Origin: Rhyzopertha dominica
Taxonomy: Eukaryota; Arthropoda; Insecta; Coleoptera; Bostrichidae
Length of the DNA: 64,000 nucleotides
Direction of reading: 5' to 3'
NCBI GenBank assembly: GCA_025024175.1
Contig: QCXZ01000001.1
Span: forward strand, 7,750,001 to 7,814,000
This document shows positions 1 through 11,395 of this stretch, piece by piece; within the stretch, counting starts at the first letter, position 1; each line of letters opens with the position of its first letter. Under the pieces are notes generated by a model. It was not told where the DNA came from, did no database searches, and worked only from the letters and a program-made list of their open reading frames with translations. Made by a program: the position numbers and the translations under genes.

Positions 1-134
1 ACCAATGTGATTAACGTCGGGACCTTCATCTCCTCCTCGACCTTGTTGACGATAAAGTACTGCTCTAGTCGGGAAATGTACGTCTTCCAGTTACTTGTTC
101 CTGGTACAAACTGACCAATCTTCCCAACTGCCAT
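1..134 (-). mobile_element. Ty3/gypsy-like retrotransposon Gag, N-terminal fragment
   Basis: The minus strand opens a clean reading frame from an ATG at 134-132 and runs off the left edge of the window. It encodes about 44 residues beginning MAVGKIGQF, then a W-K-x-Y-x-x-R-L-E-Q-Y-F stretch and an acidic helix. This is the usual start of arthropod Ty3/gypsy Gag proteins, in which an early W..Y..RLEQYF helix precedes the capsid-like region. A tRNA-Ser-type primer binding site and a candidate LTR lie immediately upstream on the same strand, so this is the 5' end of an element whose body lies outside the window. No stop or frameshift is visible in the short part seen. The family call rests on a short segment plus context. 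Confidence 0.65.
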
Positions 135-147
135 ATTTACTTTTGTT

Positions 148-158
148 CCTCGTCGCCA
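148..158 (-). other. Retrotransposon primer binding site (tRNA-Ser type)
   Basis: The minus strand reads TGGCGACGAGG. That is the complement of the 3' end CCTCGTCGCCA of insect tRNA-Ser(GCU), as I recall it. It begins 2 nt inside the proposed LTR end and lies 14 nt upstream of the Gag ATG, as expected for the minus-strand DNA primer site of an LTR retrotransposon. Confidence 0.6.
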
Positions 159-160
159 AA

Positions 161-444
161 TGTAATATATTTATTAAATTTTGTGCATTATTTAGCTCGG
201 AAATAAACACGTCTATCTCGTTTCACGATTTATTCGACAAGACAGTAAAACACAGCAAGTACGGAAATAACAAAAACTGTACAAAAGAAACAGTGACAAG
301 GACCGACAATCACTCTATACACTACAGCAGGTAATTAGAGAATTTCGGCAGTGGAATGCTCGCCTTGACTCAAATGAAACGAGAGAGCGTGCGAGCAGTG
401 GCGTAGTCAGAAACAATTGTTTTGGTAAGCTGAACCAAACAACA
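161..444 (-). repeat. Candidate 5' LTR of the gypsy-like element
   Basis: The segment starts at 161 (minus-strand end ...ATTACA), just beyond the primer binding site. Its outer edge is proposed at 444, where the minus strand begins TGTTGTTTGG, giving TGT...ACA ends. An AATAAA-like signal lies near the inner end on the minus strand. The inner edge is well placed. The outer edge is a guess, because the partner LTR is outside the window. Confidence 0.4.
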
Positions 445-842
445 TGGAACTAAAGTACGTGGAAAGCTTTTTTAAATATATTTTCAAATAACATAATAAT
501 AACGATACGTCAATAGCAATCTAAAATAGATAAAATAATGAAGTCTAACAGCTAATTTCATCTCGGTGCATTCAGTTTATTAGCGCAAACGCGTTGTATT
601 TCATTAGGAGCTTTAGTCGATCTACCGACAGTAATCCAAATAAATTAAGTTTTGCTAAAGCACTTTAATGAAATTTACGTACAATAGTCTTGCTTGTGCT
701 TTTTAAATACTCATCTTTTCATAGAAAATAGTTCTGTCGAATGTAATTGTAATTGCAACAAAAAGCGTAATTTAATTGGGTATTATCACTTTTTTTGAAA
801 ATTACGTAAAATGAATCTTGAAGTGCGTATATATCTTAGGAG
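445..842. other. No gene seen
   Basis: AT-rich sequence with no open frame of note, no recognisable protein similarity and no obvious repeat. Confidence 0.5.
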
Positions 843-1831
843 TCACCGCCAAAACGCTTCTATCCAAGGTTATTCAACTGGTGACGTCAAGTGTCATGTA
901 AACATTACCAGGGAGCGTGCTGTTTAATGGTGTAGTATCAGTCTTGTATTGGAAAAGCTTTTGTGTGGTGCTTATTGAAAGGACGGTGTAAGAGGTCGCA
1001 CCAAAAAGTGGTTTGTGTAGTTTTACAAGCATCTATTATGTATGGGAAACAAATATATGTACATGGTTATAAAAATAGTTCAGTCAGTACAGCTAACAAA
1101 ATTTTTGTAACCATTCCTCGAAATTATCAGCGTATGAAAAAGTTGTTTAAGGCCCCTAGACGTGATATACCGAAATCGCAAAGTTTGTTTTTCTGTTGTG
1201 AAGATCGTCTTAATTCTTACTGTAAGTTTTACTATTCTTTTTACGGTTATAAGTGTTTACCATTCAGTTTCCATTTTGTTATAGCTTGAAGAGGATATGA
1301 AAAATTATATGCGTTTTTAGTTGCTAGAGGGAAATGTTATAATAAAAGAAAGACGTTTGTTTCCCATATATTCGATTGCTAGCTAGACCGAAAACGAGCC
1401 GAAAGAGCCCCGAAAATAAATGGCAATTTATTTATTCTGACCTCTAAAACAAATGTCAAGTTTAGGGTATATTTTTGATTCTTACGTTTTTATGTTTACA
1501 AATAGTATGTTCCCAACAACCCACCGTGATCAAATTATCAGTGCTACGTTAATTTGATAGAGTTCACTTATGCTGTAGTTTTTACGTTCCTCATCGCCGC
1601 GTTGAGCCGCTCGTCGCTGTACACAAATTCCGTAACAATGAACATGGCTTCAGAAGTCATAACTCATGAGTATTACACTTTTTTATTTTTTTGGCACAAA
1701 ATCAACGCAAACAACAAATGATAAACTGACGGGCTGAGACTGACGCGTGACGCGCTGACCCCAGATGTAAACAAGCGGCCATTTACAAGACACCTGACGT
1801 CACGCCCCGTATATTCGCGTTTTGGCGGTCC
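843..1831 (+). mobile_element. P-element/THAP-like DNA transposon, non-autonomous or decayed
   Basis: The ends form an interrupted inverted repeat: accgccaaaacgc at 845-857 against its complement at 1817-1829, and tgacgtca plus flanking bases at 882-903 against 1782-1802. Between them, a plus-strand frame (963-1289) encodes a degenerate THAP-like region with the conserved ARRD/PRRD...LFFCCED pattern around residues 64-84. A plausible intron (gt at about 1221, ag at about 1285) joins it to a second coding block, LEEDMKNYMRF, which then meets stops. THAP DNA-binding domains head the transposases of P elements and relatives. The rest of a transposase is missing, so this is an internally deleted copy. 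No 8-bp target duplication could be recognised at the edges. Confidence 0.5.
963..1312 (+). pseudogene. THAP-like domain remnant in DNA transposon
   Basis: The frame encodes a basic segment, a region resembling the zinc-binding first half of a THAP domain (one expected Cys is replaced by Ala), then PRRDIPKSQSLFFCCED, close to the C-terminal half of insect THAP domains. After a candidate intron at about 1221-1285 the reading resumes with LEEDMKNYMRF and then hits a stop. The ordering matches the 5' end of P-like transposase genes. It is truncated and almost certainly non-functional. Splice sites are inferred by eye from a GTAAGT donor and TTGTTATAG acceptor. Confidence 0.45.
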
Positions 1832-1969
1832 CTTTAAATATTCGCATTTTTAATATTAAAAATACACCTTACGATCCATTTTTTCTAATTTATAAGCTGC
1901 CACAGATGTTTTGGGGATTAGATGCTACCTATTAATATGCAATTTAATAAAATATAAATACATGGCAAA
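1832..1969. other. No gene seen
   Basis: Short AT-rich spacer with nothing recognisable. Confidence 0.4.
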
Positions 1970-2100
1970 ACCCAATTGTAAATTAATTACACTTGTAGAT
2001 CAAATAATTAATTGCTGCTTCAATTACAACGAAAGTAATTATATTACTTTTTCAAGTAATTGATAAATTATTTAACAACACTGCACACAATTATGTTTAA
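1970..2100 (+). repeat. Dispersed repeat, inverted relative to 37.2-37.4 kb
   Basis: A stretch rich in AATTAATTAC, GAAAGTAATT and TTACTTTTTCAAGTAATT blocks, ending in TTTAACAACACTG, matches the reverse complement of about 37220-37375 in block order and spacing. CAGTGTTG-type ends are typical of short hAT-derived elements in arthropods, so this may be the terminal part of such an element. Only one end is recognisable in each copy. Confidence 0.45.
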
Positions 2101-5100
2101 AAAACAAATAACATTATTTATAATATTTTGCATTTAATGAGAAAACATTTTCAGAGGTAATAATTAAACCAATAACATATAAAAGGCAGTAATAGAAACT
2201 ACACGATTGAAGAGATAGCTTAGCACGATGAAGAGAAGGGTAAATGAATATTGTTTAAACCAAGATTGTTCATATTTTTTTTGTCAAAAGATACCACTTG
2301 TTGTGTTACAGAAAATGTTACAGAAAAAATATGGATCCTCTTGATAACGTAATAAGCAACAAAATTTATCTGGATACTCCAAGGCAAACGTGACAGTAGT
2401 AATTTAGTAGACTGAATTACACCTTAATACCTTTTTAAAATGAAGTCATACTGCACTAATTATCTTTGTTACTCATGTAACCAGTGCCTCAAGTTCACTT
2501 CTTTATGTATTTACCATAGGCAAGTATAAGTACCCTGCAGTGTTTGTTAAACAGAGTAAATAGTTCACATCGAAGGTTTAGATTTGTGACATAAGGCATC
2601 TACGCAATAGGTGTAGTTTTTTTTTAATATTATGTTGTAAACAGTGTCAAAAGCGGCAGTCCGGTTAGACAACAATGTGAGAATGATGAGAGATTTCTTC
2701 ACTTTTTTATCTAATCTTAAAAGATTAATTTGATTTGATATTACCTTGCCTATTACGTCATACTACTACTACGTTTTACAACCTTTCTGTAAGATAACCC
2801 TCATATTCTTTTCTTCCTCCCCGATCTACATAACACTTTCAACACAGAAAAAGCAGTTACCATTTGCCCCCCTTTCTTAATTACGTCATCCCACGCACCT
2901 CTTGTAATGAAACCCTGGAGCCGGCCTTATTTCTGCAGAAATTCATTTGCTAATTAAAACAGAACGTTGCTCCTTTAGTTCAAAATATGCGTAAACAAGC
3001 ATTCAGGATACATTAATTCAATTTGGGTGGGTGGTCGATTCATGAACACTCGCCAACTTAGGGTCATCTTAAGATCAAAGATAATTGAGGTAAATTATAT
3101 GGATCTTGGGCAATTGAATGTCAGCGACTTTGTGAATCGTTAGATGCGGAGTGTCACCCTTATTAATTTTTTGCTGATGTAAGTCCAGTACTATAGCAAC
3201 TGATAAATAATATAGGTGACACGTGATTGCTGACTTTTATTCTTATTCAAGAATTGCCTAGATTACAATGACTCATTTCCTTAAGAAAATTTGACAGATG
3301 CACTGTGGAGATTAATGGAAATGGGAATAAACTTCCAGGGTAGATCGACTTAAGATAACTTAAGACTTATGTATGGCTCCAAGGGGAAAGGAATCAGTTT
3401 GACGGAGTTTGCTTGACGTTAGCATCTTCAAAAATTCAGAGACAAATGTTAATTGGTCTCTTATAGCCAATACAATACGCTGAAATTTCCATAAAGCAAA
3501 TTGGAAAACTGGATTGATACTCTGATGTTAACATGATTAGATTAGTGGTCATCAGCGATTTCCGTAAGAATACATACCTGGATGAAATGAGGAGACAAGC
3601 AGACTTGAGGCTGAATTTGACACAAAGAGTTCCCAAGAGACAGTCGTGGAATTTCTAAAATCTCTTGATCATGAAAAGTGGATGAAAACTGAAAACCAAA
3701 AGAGCTTGGTCTGTCTTGGTATTTTATCTGGATGACTGGAAGAGATGCATGAAGACAGCCCCAAATAGTTGTGTGGTAGAACAACTTGAACACCGAACTT
3801 TAGTGTCTTCCTTTATTCTGTTTGTCTATTTCATGTATGTTCTACTGGTTATGTTATTTATTTTAAATATAATACTCGTTTGTACTGCAACTTTGGGGTT
3901 CTCATCTCACTTATTATAAGCGATACACAGTAGGTATAAATTCGGCAAAATTGCGCATTTTGGTGCACAGCAATATGCTGCTAAGGATTCAAAATAATCT
4001 ACCGTTTTTGAGATTTTTTATAGAAACTGAGCAACTTTTTCACATCTATGAATCTTTAACGCGACTTCTTGCCCCCTCTAAACCATCATCAATTTTCTTC
4101 TTTTATATGGACAGCAACTTGAATCTTCTTGGGATTTCAAAAGCTGCTGACTACAAGAAAAGACAAAATGAATGTCTGCATTTCAGTTAATTAGTTTTTA
4201 TCTCTCAACAAAAAAAATAGTATTTCTCAAATTAAAGTAATAGAATGTAAAATTAGAGTTTGCAAGATGCCATTTTTCAAAGACGAACAACGATGCAAAC
4301 TTATTACGCCTGTAGCAGAAATGTGAAAAATACTTTTGCAGCTTATCTACGAACGTATCCTCAGAGAAGAATGAAAGCAATTTTTTTAATGTGACTTCGA
4401 AATTTGCCGGAACACGGATGTTTCCATAATTATAGCAGTAGAGCTATTCAATAAATCGAGATCCTATATTCAAGCGTTTGTTTGTTGTCCATCTTTTGTT
4501 TCTTTTAATCAATATTTAGTTTCGATGTTGTTAAACAGAACAAGCAATAATAGCAATAAAAGCAAATAATCAAGAACCACACAAAAACAAAATAACAATA
4601 ATTACAATAGAAATACCATGGCAAACTTCAAATTTAAAAAAAATACAACAATAGCAATGGACAAGAGAAATGTTTCTATTACCGCTCCAACAACCGTATT
4701 ATTTATTACATATATCTCATAGAATAAAAAAATATTTATCTTCAGCTGCTGTACAAATGCATTAAAAATAGTCAGATCCTGAAACTTTTTTCGTGTGTGT
4801 GTGATGGGTGAAAAATGGCCTTTATCAGCTTATCTCGGTTTGATAAATCGTGTAAAGACTGAAAAATCAATAAGAGAGTAATTTTATATGGTATTAATTT
4901 AATATTTACTACTGTTTAGTGCTTAGTGAAATTCTATTCAAATTGTTTGCATATAGAAGTATTTTGTTTTTCTTTTCTTTTATAGATTTAATATAAAGAC
5001 GATAGGTTTGCTAAATTTTCTATTTAAGAGAACGTGAGACGGCTTTTTTATACAGTACCTGGTTTTACAGTTTTACTGATAAACCTTATTTTCATCTGTC

Positions 5101-5144
5101 ACCAATTTAGTAAGTGACTAGAGAATTATGGTGTGATTCGCCTT
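2101..5144. other. No gene seen; AT-rich intergenic
   Basis: About 3 kb of AT-rich sequence. Several short open frames lie around 3436-4380, but they overlap each other on both strands and show no protein family character. No RNA gene or element boundary was recognised. Confidence 0.5.
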
Positions 5145-5237
5145 GCCCGATCATCGGATTTAAGCCCATTGGACTGCTTACTATTAGGGACAATGAAAAT
5201 TGTTGTTTACAAGCAAGGCACAATTCAGATAGCCACA
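5145..5237 (+). mobile_element. Mariner-like transposase scrap
   Basis: About 31 codons on the plus strand read ARSSDLSPLDCLLLGTMK followed by VVYKQGTIQ. This matches the end of the catalytic core of mariner-like transposases, where the third acidic residue lies in a (S/N)P-L-D motif followed by L-W-G and a V-Y-K/R segment. The catalytic Asp is kept and the usual Trp after it is lost. Nothing recognisable flanks it, so it is a short relic. Confidence 0.55.
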
Positions 5238-6760
5238 CCTAGAAAAATTGATTGTTACCAACAACAAATTTTTATTTGTTAGAGATTAATTTGCTGTGGT
5301 AAAGAATTGTTCGTTGTAAATACCAAACAATTTATTGCTTGTTGTTTGCGTTTGCAAAAATCGTATCGTTGTTAGTACCAAACTAAACTTTGTTACCACA
5401 CATAACACATAACATTTTTAAACAAATATTCAATATTATACATTCGTGGAACATTTATGAAAAAATATTTGATTTTTAATATTTATATATCTTTTGCATA
5501 TACATATTGAAATATTTAAGCCCTTCGTTACTATTATAATAATAATAAATTTTTGTTCTACCGTTCCCATTTAATAGGTCTCATACGCTATTTGCTTCAA
5601 AATTGTATATCTACATTAATAATAAAGATATTGGCATGAATGAAAAAAGGAAAATGTTCAGGAAAGATGGGGCTAGTTTAATTCCAGTTGACATCTGCAG
5701 TTGTAGCTGGTGTATCTCTTAAGGATTGTAAATTTAAATACCCTGTAGATACTGAAGACTAATATTTGAATGAAAATTTTAAAAACAGCATCATTACTGA
5801 GAAATATAAATATAACAGCTGAAACCAAAAATTACCAAATTGACAATTCTGTGCTATAGCAATGTTTGACTACCACCAGCATATTTTTGATTTCTTGGCG
5901 AAACTTCTGATTATTATGTATATTTACTTGATAATATCTATCATTTAACACCTTCATATCATTTGTTCAATACTCAAATTGATCGTAAAATGCTCCCCAA
6001 TTTTCAATACCAAAAATAGCAGAAATATTTTCTCCAGTTTTTCTTCGAAAGATTGTTTTAACCACTAATGCACCTTTCTGAGAAATTTTATTTACTCTTA
6101 GCTTTTTACAAACAGTACTTCTTTGTTAACTGACTTTATAATTCTCAGATAGGCAGTGTTGACTCTAAATTTCATTGGCATTTAATTATTTTCATATCAG
6201 CCCAACAATTATAAAATTAGATTGAAGCATTTGACCCCTTATGGCTCTGTACATTTTTTAACACACCTTGTAAAAGAAATACATAAATCATAAAAATAAA
6301 TTTGTTTGCCAAGCGCGCCGCTCAATTTTGTTACATAAGTGTTTGTTGACCCAACATTGATGGACTGCATAATTATACAACACCCGAACCACCTATAATT
6401 CGCACAATTAGTCATTTTCGTTTTCAACTTCGAGGAAGGAGGTTGGGTGCCTTATACGGATATCTATTCGTTGATATCTGGGAGAAAACATCAAGCGTAA
6501 GTCTGTTTTGCTAGTCGATTCTAATCTATTATTCCATAATTTCTTATTTAAACTTAGTTCAACTGAATTCAACCAAATACGGACATCCATGCTCCAGGCA
6601 ACCATTTCAATTGACTCATGAAAATATTTATATAAATTAAATCAAGTCAGATACTACAAACTTTATTCTGTTAGACCACTGCAATATTAAATTCAGTATT
6701 CACCAAACGCATACAAGTTAAGAGGTATACAAAATCAGTTCGTGTCCCGAGCAGTATGAT
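5238..6760. other. No gene seen; AT-rich intergenic
   Basis: No supported gene. The first 170 bases contain several AACAA/TTGTT-rich short inverted segments, but no clean element edges. Confidence 0.45.
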
Positions 6761-7335
6761 TCTCTAGAAGGATCCGTGAGGTTCGATCATTCCCGAAGTT
6801 AACGAACAAACCCATCCTTTCCCAGTTAAACCGGTATATTTACAGATCGTGACCACGTTGACCTGGCGCAATTGCATACTGCGGGTGCTTTGTTAGCTGC
6901 AGTGGCATGATTGTTGGGATATCCCGTTTTCCATATTTCCCCGCCGTTCGTAATTAGGGGATGGTTTGGAAACTGCAGCCAGTTCGGTTCGGGAATATTA
7001 CTGCTCCGCTTTAGACTATGTCGCCCTCCTTTCTTTGATCGCATCACTCATTACTTCCAATTTTAACTTATTCACTAATTAATCAAAACTTGAAGTCCCT
7101 TTGTCGCGATGGACTCTCATTGGCGCCTTGGTGTATCATTAGCTCTATCTACCAAAGGCACGATATCCACACTCTGTTGTGACAGGGGTGGCATACAAGG
7201 CTAACCGATGGAGATATCTAGATGAGGACCCACGCCCATTGAGAGCCAACACATTAAAATTATTTTCTGTTCTCTTGTCGTTCTTGTAGGTTTCGTATGC
7301 TGGTTTTTTGTGCGCTTCAGTTTGCACCCTTTACT
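6761..7335. other. GC-richer block of unknown nature
   Basis: This block is clearly richer in G+C than its surroundings and contains CpG-bearing words. Minus-strand frames at 6826-7047 (73 codons) and 7145-7327 (60 codons) are open, but neither matches a family I recognise and both end without splice sites I would trust. It could be a conserved non-coding element, an exon of an unrecognised gene, or an old inserted sequence. Confidence 0.35.
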
Positions 7336-9982
7336 TTATGATTTCACTGGTTATTCATTAATTTAAAAATTTACTAATAATATAAAGCTAAAATTAATCA
7401 TTAGTACCTGCTGTTCCCGTAAATTTTGTTTTGTCTTTAGAGGTAAAGCAAAATATTGCAGTGGTCCTTAGATTAAATAAATTAAATAGGTCGTTGACTA
7501 GATTAGTACTGCTTTCTTTTATATTTTATAGGCTATAATTACTGTAATTCTAGAACACAAAGATGTTTAGAAACATTTATGTGTTTTAGACTGCTAACCG
7601 TCCATTTATACTTTTAATTTGTCACTGTAATGTTGTTATGGACAACGAGCAGGGAGGACAAGGTGAAGTTTCTGTAAAGCGAATGTAATTGCAGAAGCTT
7701 TCTCCTCTTCAGCCTACACGTGTGTGATCCAGCGTTGTCCTAAAGTTGATATCTGTAAATATCTTGATCACCGGCGTCCTCTGTTAAAATAACAAACGAT
7801 TTTTTGTTATTGAGCCAATGAAGAAAAATTTAGATGTGTTATTTCAAATATTTGTATCCCTGTCACCATCGATTGTTAATTAATTAGGAAAATTAATTAT
7901 TGTATTTAATAAATAAACTAATAGACTAGTACCTACACAAAATTGGTAATATTACTTCGTCTGATGAATACTGTCAAATGTTATAGAAATAATCGAATAA
8001 CGTCAATAGTACAAATTTAGATACAGATATTACAAATAAGGACACTAATAAGATGTTAAAAAGTTTATGTTTGTAACTTGTCAAAATTGACAGGTAGCCA
8101 TTTTATTTAAGTAAATATTTATATAATATTAAACAGCGTGGTGCAAAAGTTATTTATAAATATTCTAGAAGAGAAGATTTTTAAGAATATTTAATATAAA
8201 GTCTCCACAAATATTGTGACACTTGTATACCTAAGTAATAGAAAATGTAGGAATTTATTTTATTTATTATTTAAAAATTGTAATTTAATGACCGATTAAT
8301 TATTGCGTCTTTGTAAATATTTTAGTTTTTTATTATAGTTAAAAATAAGTCCATAAAGATAAGCACGAAAATATCAACCTTCAGTTCCGGTAAAAAATTT
8401 CAAAAATTTTGATTTCTAAATGGAATATTGCCGGGCTAAAGTAATTTTGCGAATTTTTGCCTGCTACCTGTCACACTAAGCGAGATCCCCGTGGTTGTCC
8501 TTAAATGTTAATCACCCTTTATATCAAGTTCATTTAATGTTACAGACACTCAAAGGACTAACACAACTTTATTTCTAAAGTTGTCTGACCTCTAAGTCAG
8601 GCTAACCAAGTTAAGCTCTTGTAATCCTTTCAAAGGTTTAACATTCTGCTCTCACAGCAGCAAAAAATTGTTATGCGAGGGAAACTCTTGCAACGCTCGC
8701 TTTTAATATGCTCTATAAGCAGCAGTAGTATCAAAGAAAGTCCTCACGCTTGTAAACAATCGATTTGCCAATAAAACACGTCCTTGACCTTGCTCTGAGA
8801 GCTGTTGCGATATTCTCCAGCCAATCGAGTTCAAGAAATCTTATTATCCCCTCAAAGTATTCGCCGAATGAATAACATTACGACCCAACATATACGACAG
8901 AAGCTGTGTATATGCGAAATGAAAAAGTTCCAAGCCGAGCGCACTACATTCCCTGATACTGATCCTTATTGGTTTTTCCCATTTATACCGCTTTTTTCAT
9001 CCCACTCGCAGTAAACAGATTGAATCGTAGCTGGCTGGGATTCTTGTTTTTATAAGCGAAAATGTCAAGGGTAGCTAAATTCTGAGAAATATCGACAACG
9101 CGATATGAAAAATAAATTTATGGCAGCGTTTAAATTTTCTCTCTCTAAAAATAAATAACCTCACGATGCGGGATTTCAGCACACTGTGTCACAACTCCTT
9201 TTAAAAGAAAAGCTCGCTTTCGGGCATTATTTCTGTGATGGTTAGCTAAAAGCAGCTCCCGGCACAAAAAAAAAAGTAGAAAAAGTTCCGCGGTTAAAAC
9301 AATCCTATTAAAAGATCCCGGCTGAAATTGAATTAGTTGATCTTCCTCATAAAAGTTAAAGTACACCGAGTTTTATTTTAGAAAAGCTTTACTCCCTCTG
9401 TGCCAGGCATTTAAAGTTTCATCCGAGCTTTATTACAGTCATATCCTTCTTTTAACGAGATATCAGTCTACTATATTAGCGAACTAGCTGTAACTTCCCA
9501 AATGTCAGGCACATACCGGCGATATTATTGAAGTGTTTATTAAATTTACGGTCGTTACGGTTGGTTATAAATACGCCCATGCTTTTTAAAGGTCAGGTTA
9601 CGTTATACAATCCTTGATGAGTTGGATAACGCAACTGAAGGGTGCGGGTAACAAACGGGGCTTAAGTCACATATATGTATATGATTTTAAGTAACAGCAT
9701 TTTAAAACTACCTTATAAAACGCTATTAGATTTGAAGAGGACATGTAGTATACATACATAGTATGGTTAAACATTCTATCTCTCACTTTATCATTTGTGG
9801 TTTTTACTTCGGTGTCGAGATATATCATAAAGTCCAATTAAAATCTACAAACCATTACGACCTAGGCCATTATCATAACGCCCATACCCNTAATATGTAC
9901 GTGAAGATGAAAATTTTCGTGAAAAGCTTCGTCGAGTCCATCAATTTCTTCATAATTTAATGTTTATGCAAACAAAGTACAC

Positions 9983-9984
<2 letters not shown>
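7336..9984. other. No gene seen; AT-rich intergenic
   Basis: Base composition becomes less AT-biased around 8.5-9.6 kb, but no coding family, RNA gene or element was recognised. Short frames at 8805-9014 (+) and 9145-9366 (-) have no family character. One N lies at about 9890. Confidence 0.45.

Positions 9985-10036
<52 letters not shown>
9985..10036 (+). repeat. (TAA)n microsatellite at retrotransposon junction
   Basis: About 17 uninterrupted TAA units. The Dong/R4-like retrotransposon fragment begins at its right edge, and a shorter TAA run lies at that element's far end. Confidence 0.9.
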
Positions 10037-10037
<1 letters not shown>

Positions 10038-11395
10038 TTTACTTTCGAATTGCTATAAATATCTTGGCTTTTACCAAAGTCTAAATTTGGACGAATCGGA
10101 AAATAAAATAAAAATCAAAAATGAGTACTTTAGGAGAGTTAATATAATCATGAGGACATTACTTAATGCTAAAAACAAAATAAATGCCATTAACACATGG
10201 GCACATCCGGTTATTAGCTACTCTTTTGGAGTACTCAGTTATTCTCCCACTGAGCTCCAGACACTGGATCGGCAGATGAGGACTATGCTCACTAAACATC
10301 AAATGTTGCACCCCAACTCAGCAATTGAAAGGTTATATCTTCCAAGAGATCAGGGAGGCCGAGGTATGTTAAATCTAGAAGAAACCTGTAAAAAGGAGAA
10401 ACTTGGATTGACAAAATACTTCAAAACAAAAAACTTACCCTTTTACCAAACCTTAGCCTTGGCCGATAAAGGCTATTCCCCGCTGAACCTAGCTGCTCCA
10501 ATTCCTGAAAAGCAAAAATATAGCGAGGTGTTGAGAACCAAATGGAAAACCAAAGCAATGCACGGGCGCTTCTATGCCAGCTTGCATCAGCAAGAAGCCG
10601 ACCTTAAGGCAAGCAACAGCTATCTGACTTCCGGATACCTTTTCCCGGAAACGGAGGGAGCTTTATGTGCGATCCAGGACCAAGTTGTCCCAACAAGATT
10701 TTACAAAAGACATATTCTAAAGCAACCGGTTGAAACCACCACATGCCGACTGTGTGGCCACGAGGAGGAATCTGTCCAACATCTTATTTCAGCGTGTACT
10801 TACCTGGCACCCACTGTATACACAAGCCGCCATAATAACATGGGAAAAGTTGTCCACCAGTTCGTAGCACAGAATGCAGGTCTTGCTAACAAAGGCACAC
10901 CAATACACAAATACGAGCCAAAAAACATTTTAGAGAATTCCAACATTAAAATCTATTGGGATACTACCATTCACACAGACAGACAGGTTCTCCATAATAG
11001 ACCCGATATGGTTATAATCAACAAAACAACAAAAAAATGCACAATAATTGACTTCGCTATCCCTCTTGACGACAACCTCAGCAGATCATATAAAACAAAA
11101 AAAGATAAGTACATGCAACTTGCTGATGAGATCCAGGAAATGTGGAAGATGCAAAATGTTGAGATAAAGCCACTGATAATTTCTGCCAACGGTCTAGTCC
11201 ACAAAAACACTCGACGACATTTAGAGGAACTTCAAGTCCAATCGAACGCCCTAACGTGGATGCAGAAAGCAGTCGTTCTTGGAACCACTGCGATCATCCG
11301 AAGAACGATCTCTAGGCGTTAACTTCAGTAGCCCTGAGAAATCCGGCTACTGAAAAACTCCACTCAACAGTGTGATAGAAAAAATAATAATAATG
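10037..11395 (+). mobile_element. Dong/R4-like non-LTR retrotransposon, 5'-truncated
   Basis: The fragment is bounded by TAA repeats on both sides (9985-10036 and about 11383-11395). It carries the last roughly 410 codons of the single ORF of an R4/Dong-clade element. The reverse-transcriptase thumb reads into a Y-S-F-G-V-L-S-Y segment and an R-x-x-x-L-P-R-x-x-G-G-R-G motif. Then comes a C-x2-C-x7-H-x4-C zinc knuckle near residues 221-236 of the frame at 10087. A restriction-like endonuclease follows, with R-P-D-M near residue 300 and an I-I-D-F segment about 15 residues on. Elements of this clade use a restriction-like rather than an APE endonuclease, and the Bombyx element Dong is known for targeting TAA repeats. 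The intact frame suggests relatively recent insertion. Confidence 0.8.
10087..11322 (+). CDS. Retrotransposon polyprotein C-terminus (zinc knuckle and restriction-like endonuclease)
   Basis: Open for 411 codons from an internal ATG; the true polyprotein start was lost by 5' truncation, and related sequence continues upstream to about 10037 without a start. The part present covers the end of the reverse transcriptase, a CCHC knuckle that begins TCRLCGHEEES, and the endonuclease with RPDMVI and CTIIDFAIP, followed by a basic C-terminus ending RRTISRR. In intact elements the protein nicks the target and primes reverse transcription from it. With no reverse-transcriptase catalytic core (no YADD) this copy cannot transpose by itself, though the endonuclease residues look intact. 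It ends at a TAA codon. Confidence 0.75.
   Translation: MDESENKIKIKNEYFRRVNIIMRTLLNAKNKINAINTWAHPVISYSFGVLSYSPTELQTLDRQMRTMLTKHQMLHPNSAIERLYLPRDQGGRGMLNLEETCKKEKLGLTKYFKTKNLPFYQTLALADKGYSPLNLAAPIPEKQKYSEVLRTKWKTKAMHGRFYASLHQQEADLKASNSYLTSGYLFPETEGALCAIQDQVVPTRFYKRHILKQPVETTTCRLCGHEEESVQHLISACTYLAPTVYTSRHNNMGKVVHQFVAQNAGLANKGTPIHKYEPKNILENSNIKIYWDTTIHTDRQVLHNRPDMVIINKTTKKCTIIDFAIPLDDNLSRSYKTKKDKYMQLADEIQEMWKMQNVEIKPLIISANGLVHKNTRRHLEELQVQSNALTWMQKAVVLGTTAIIRRTISRR

Noticed and set aside
3436..4380. Cluster of five short overlapping frames on both strands
   Set aside because: Mutually overlapping, AT-driven, and without domain or splice evidence.
6761..7335. rRNA gene fragment
   Set aside because: The GC-rich look suggested rRNA, but none of the conserved 18S or 28S words that I know are present on either strand.
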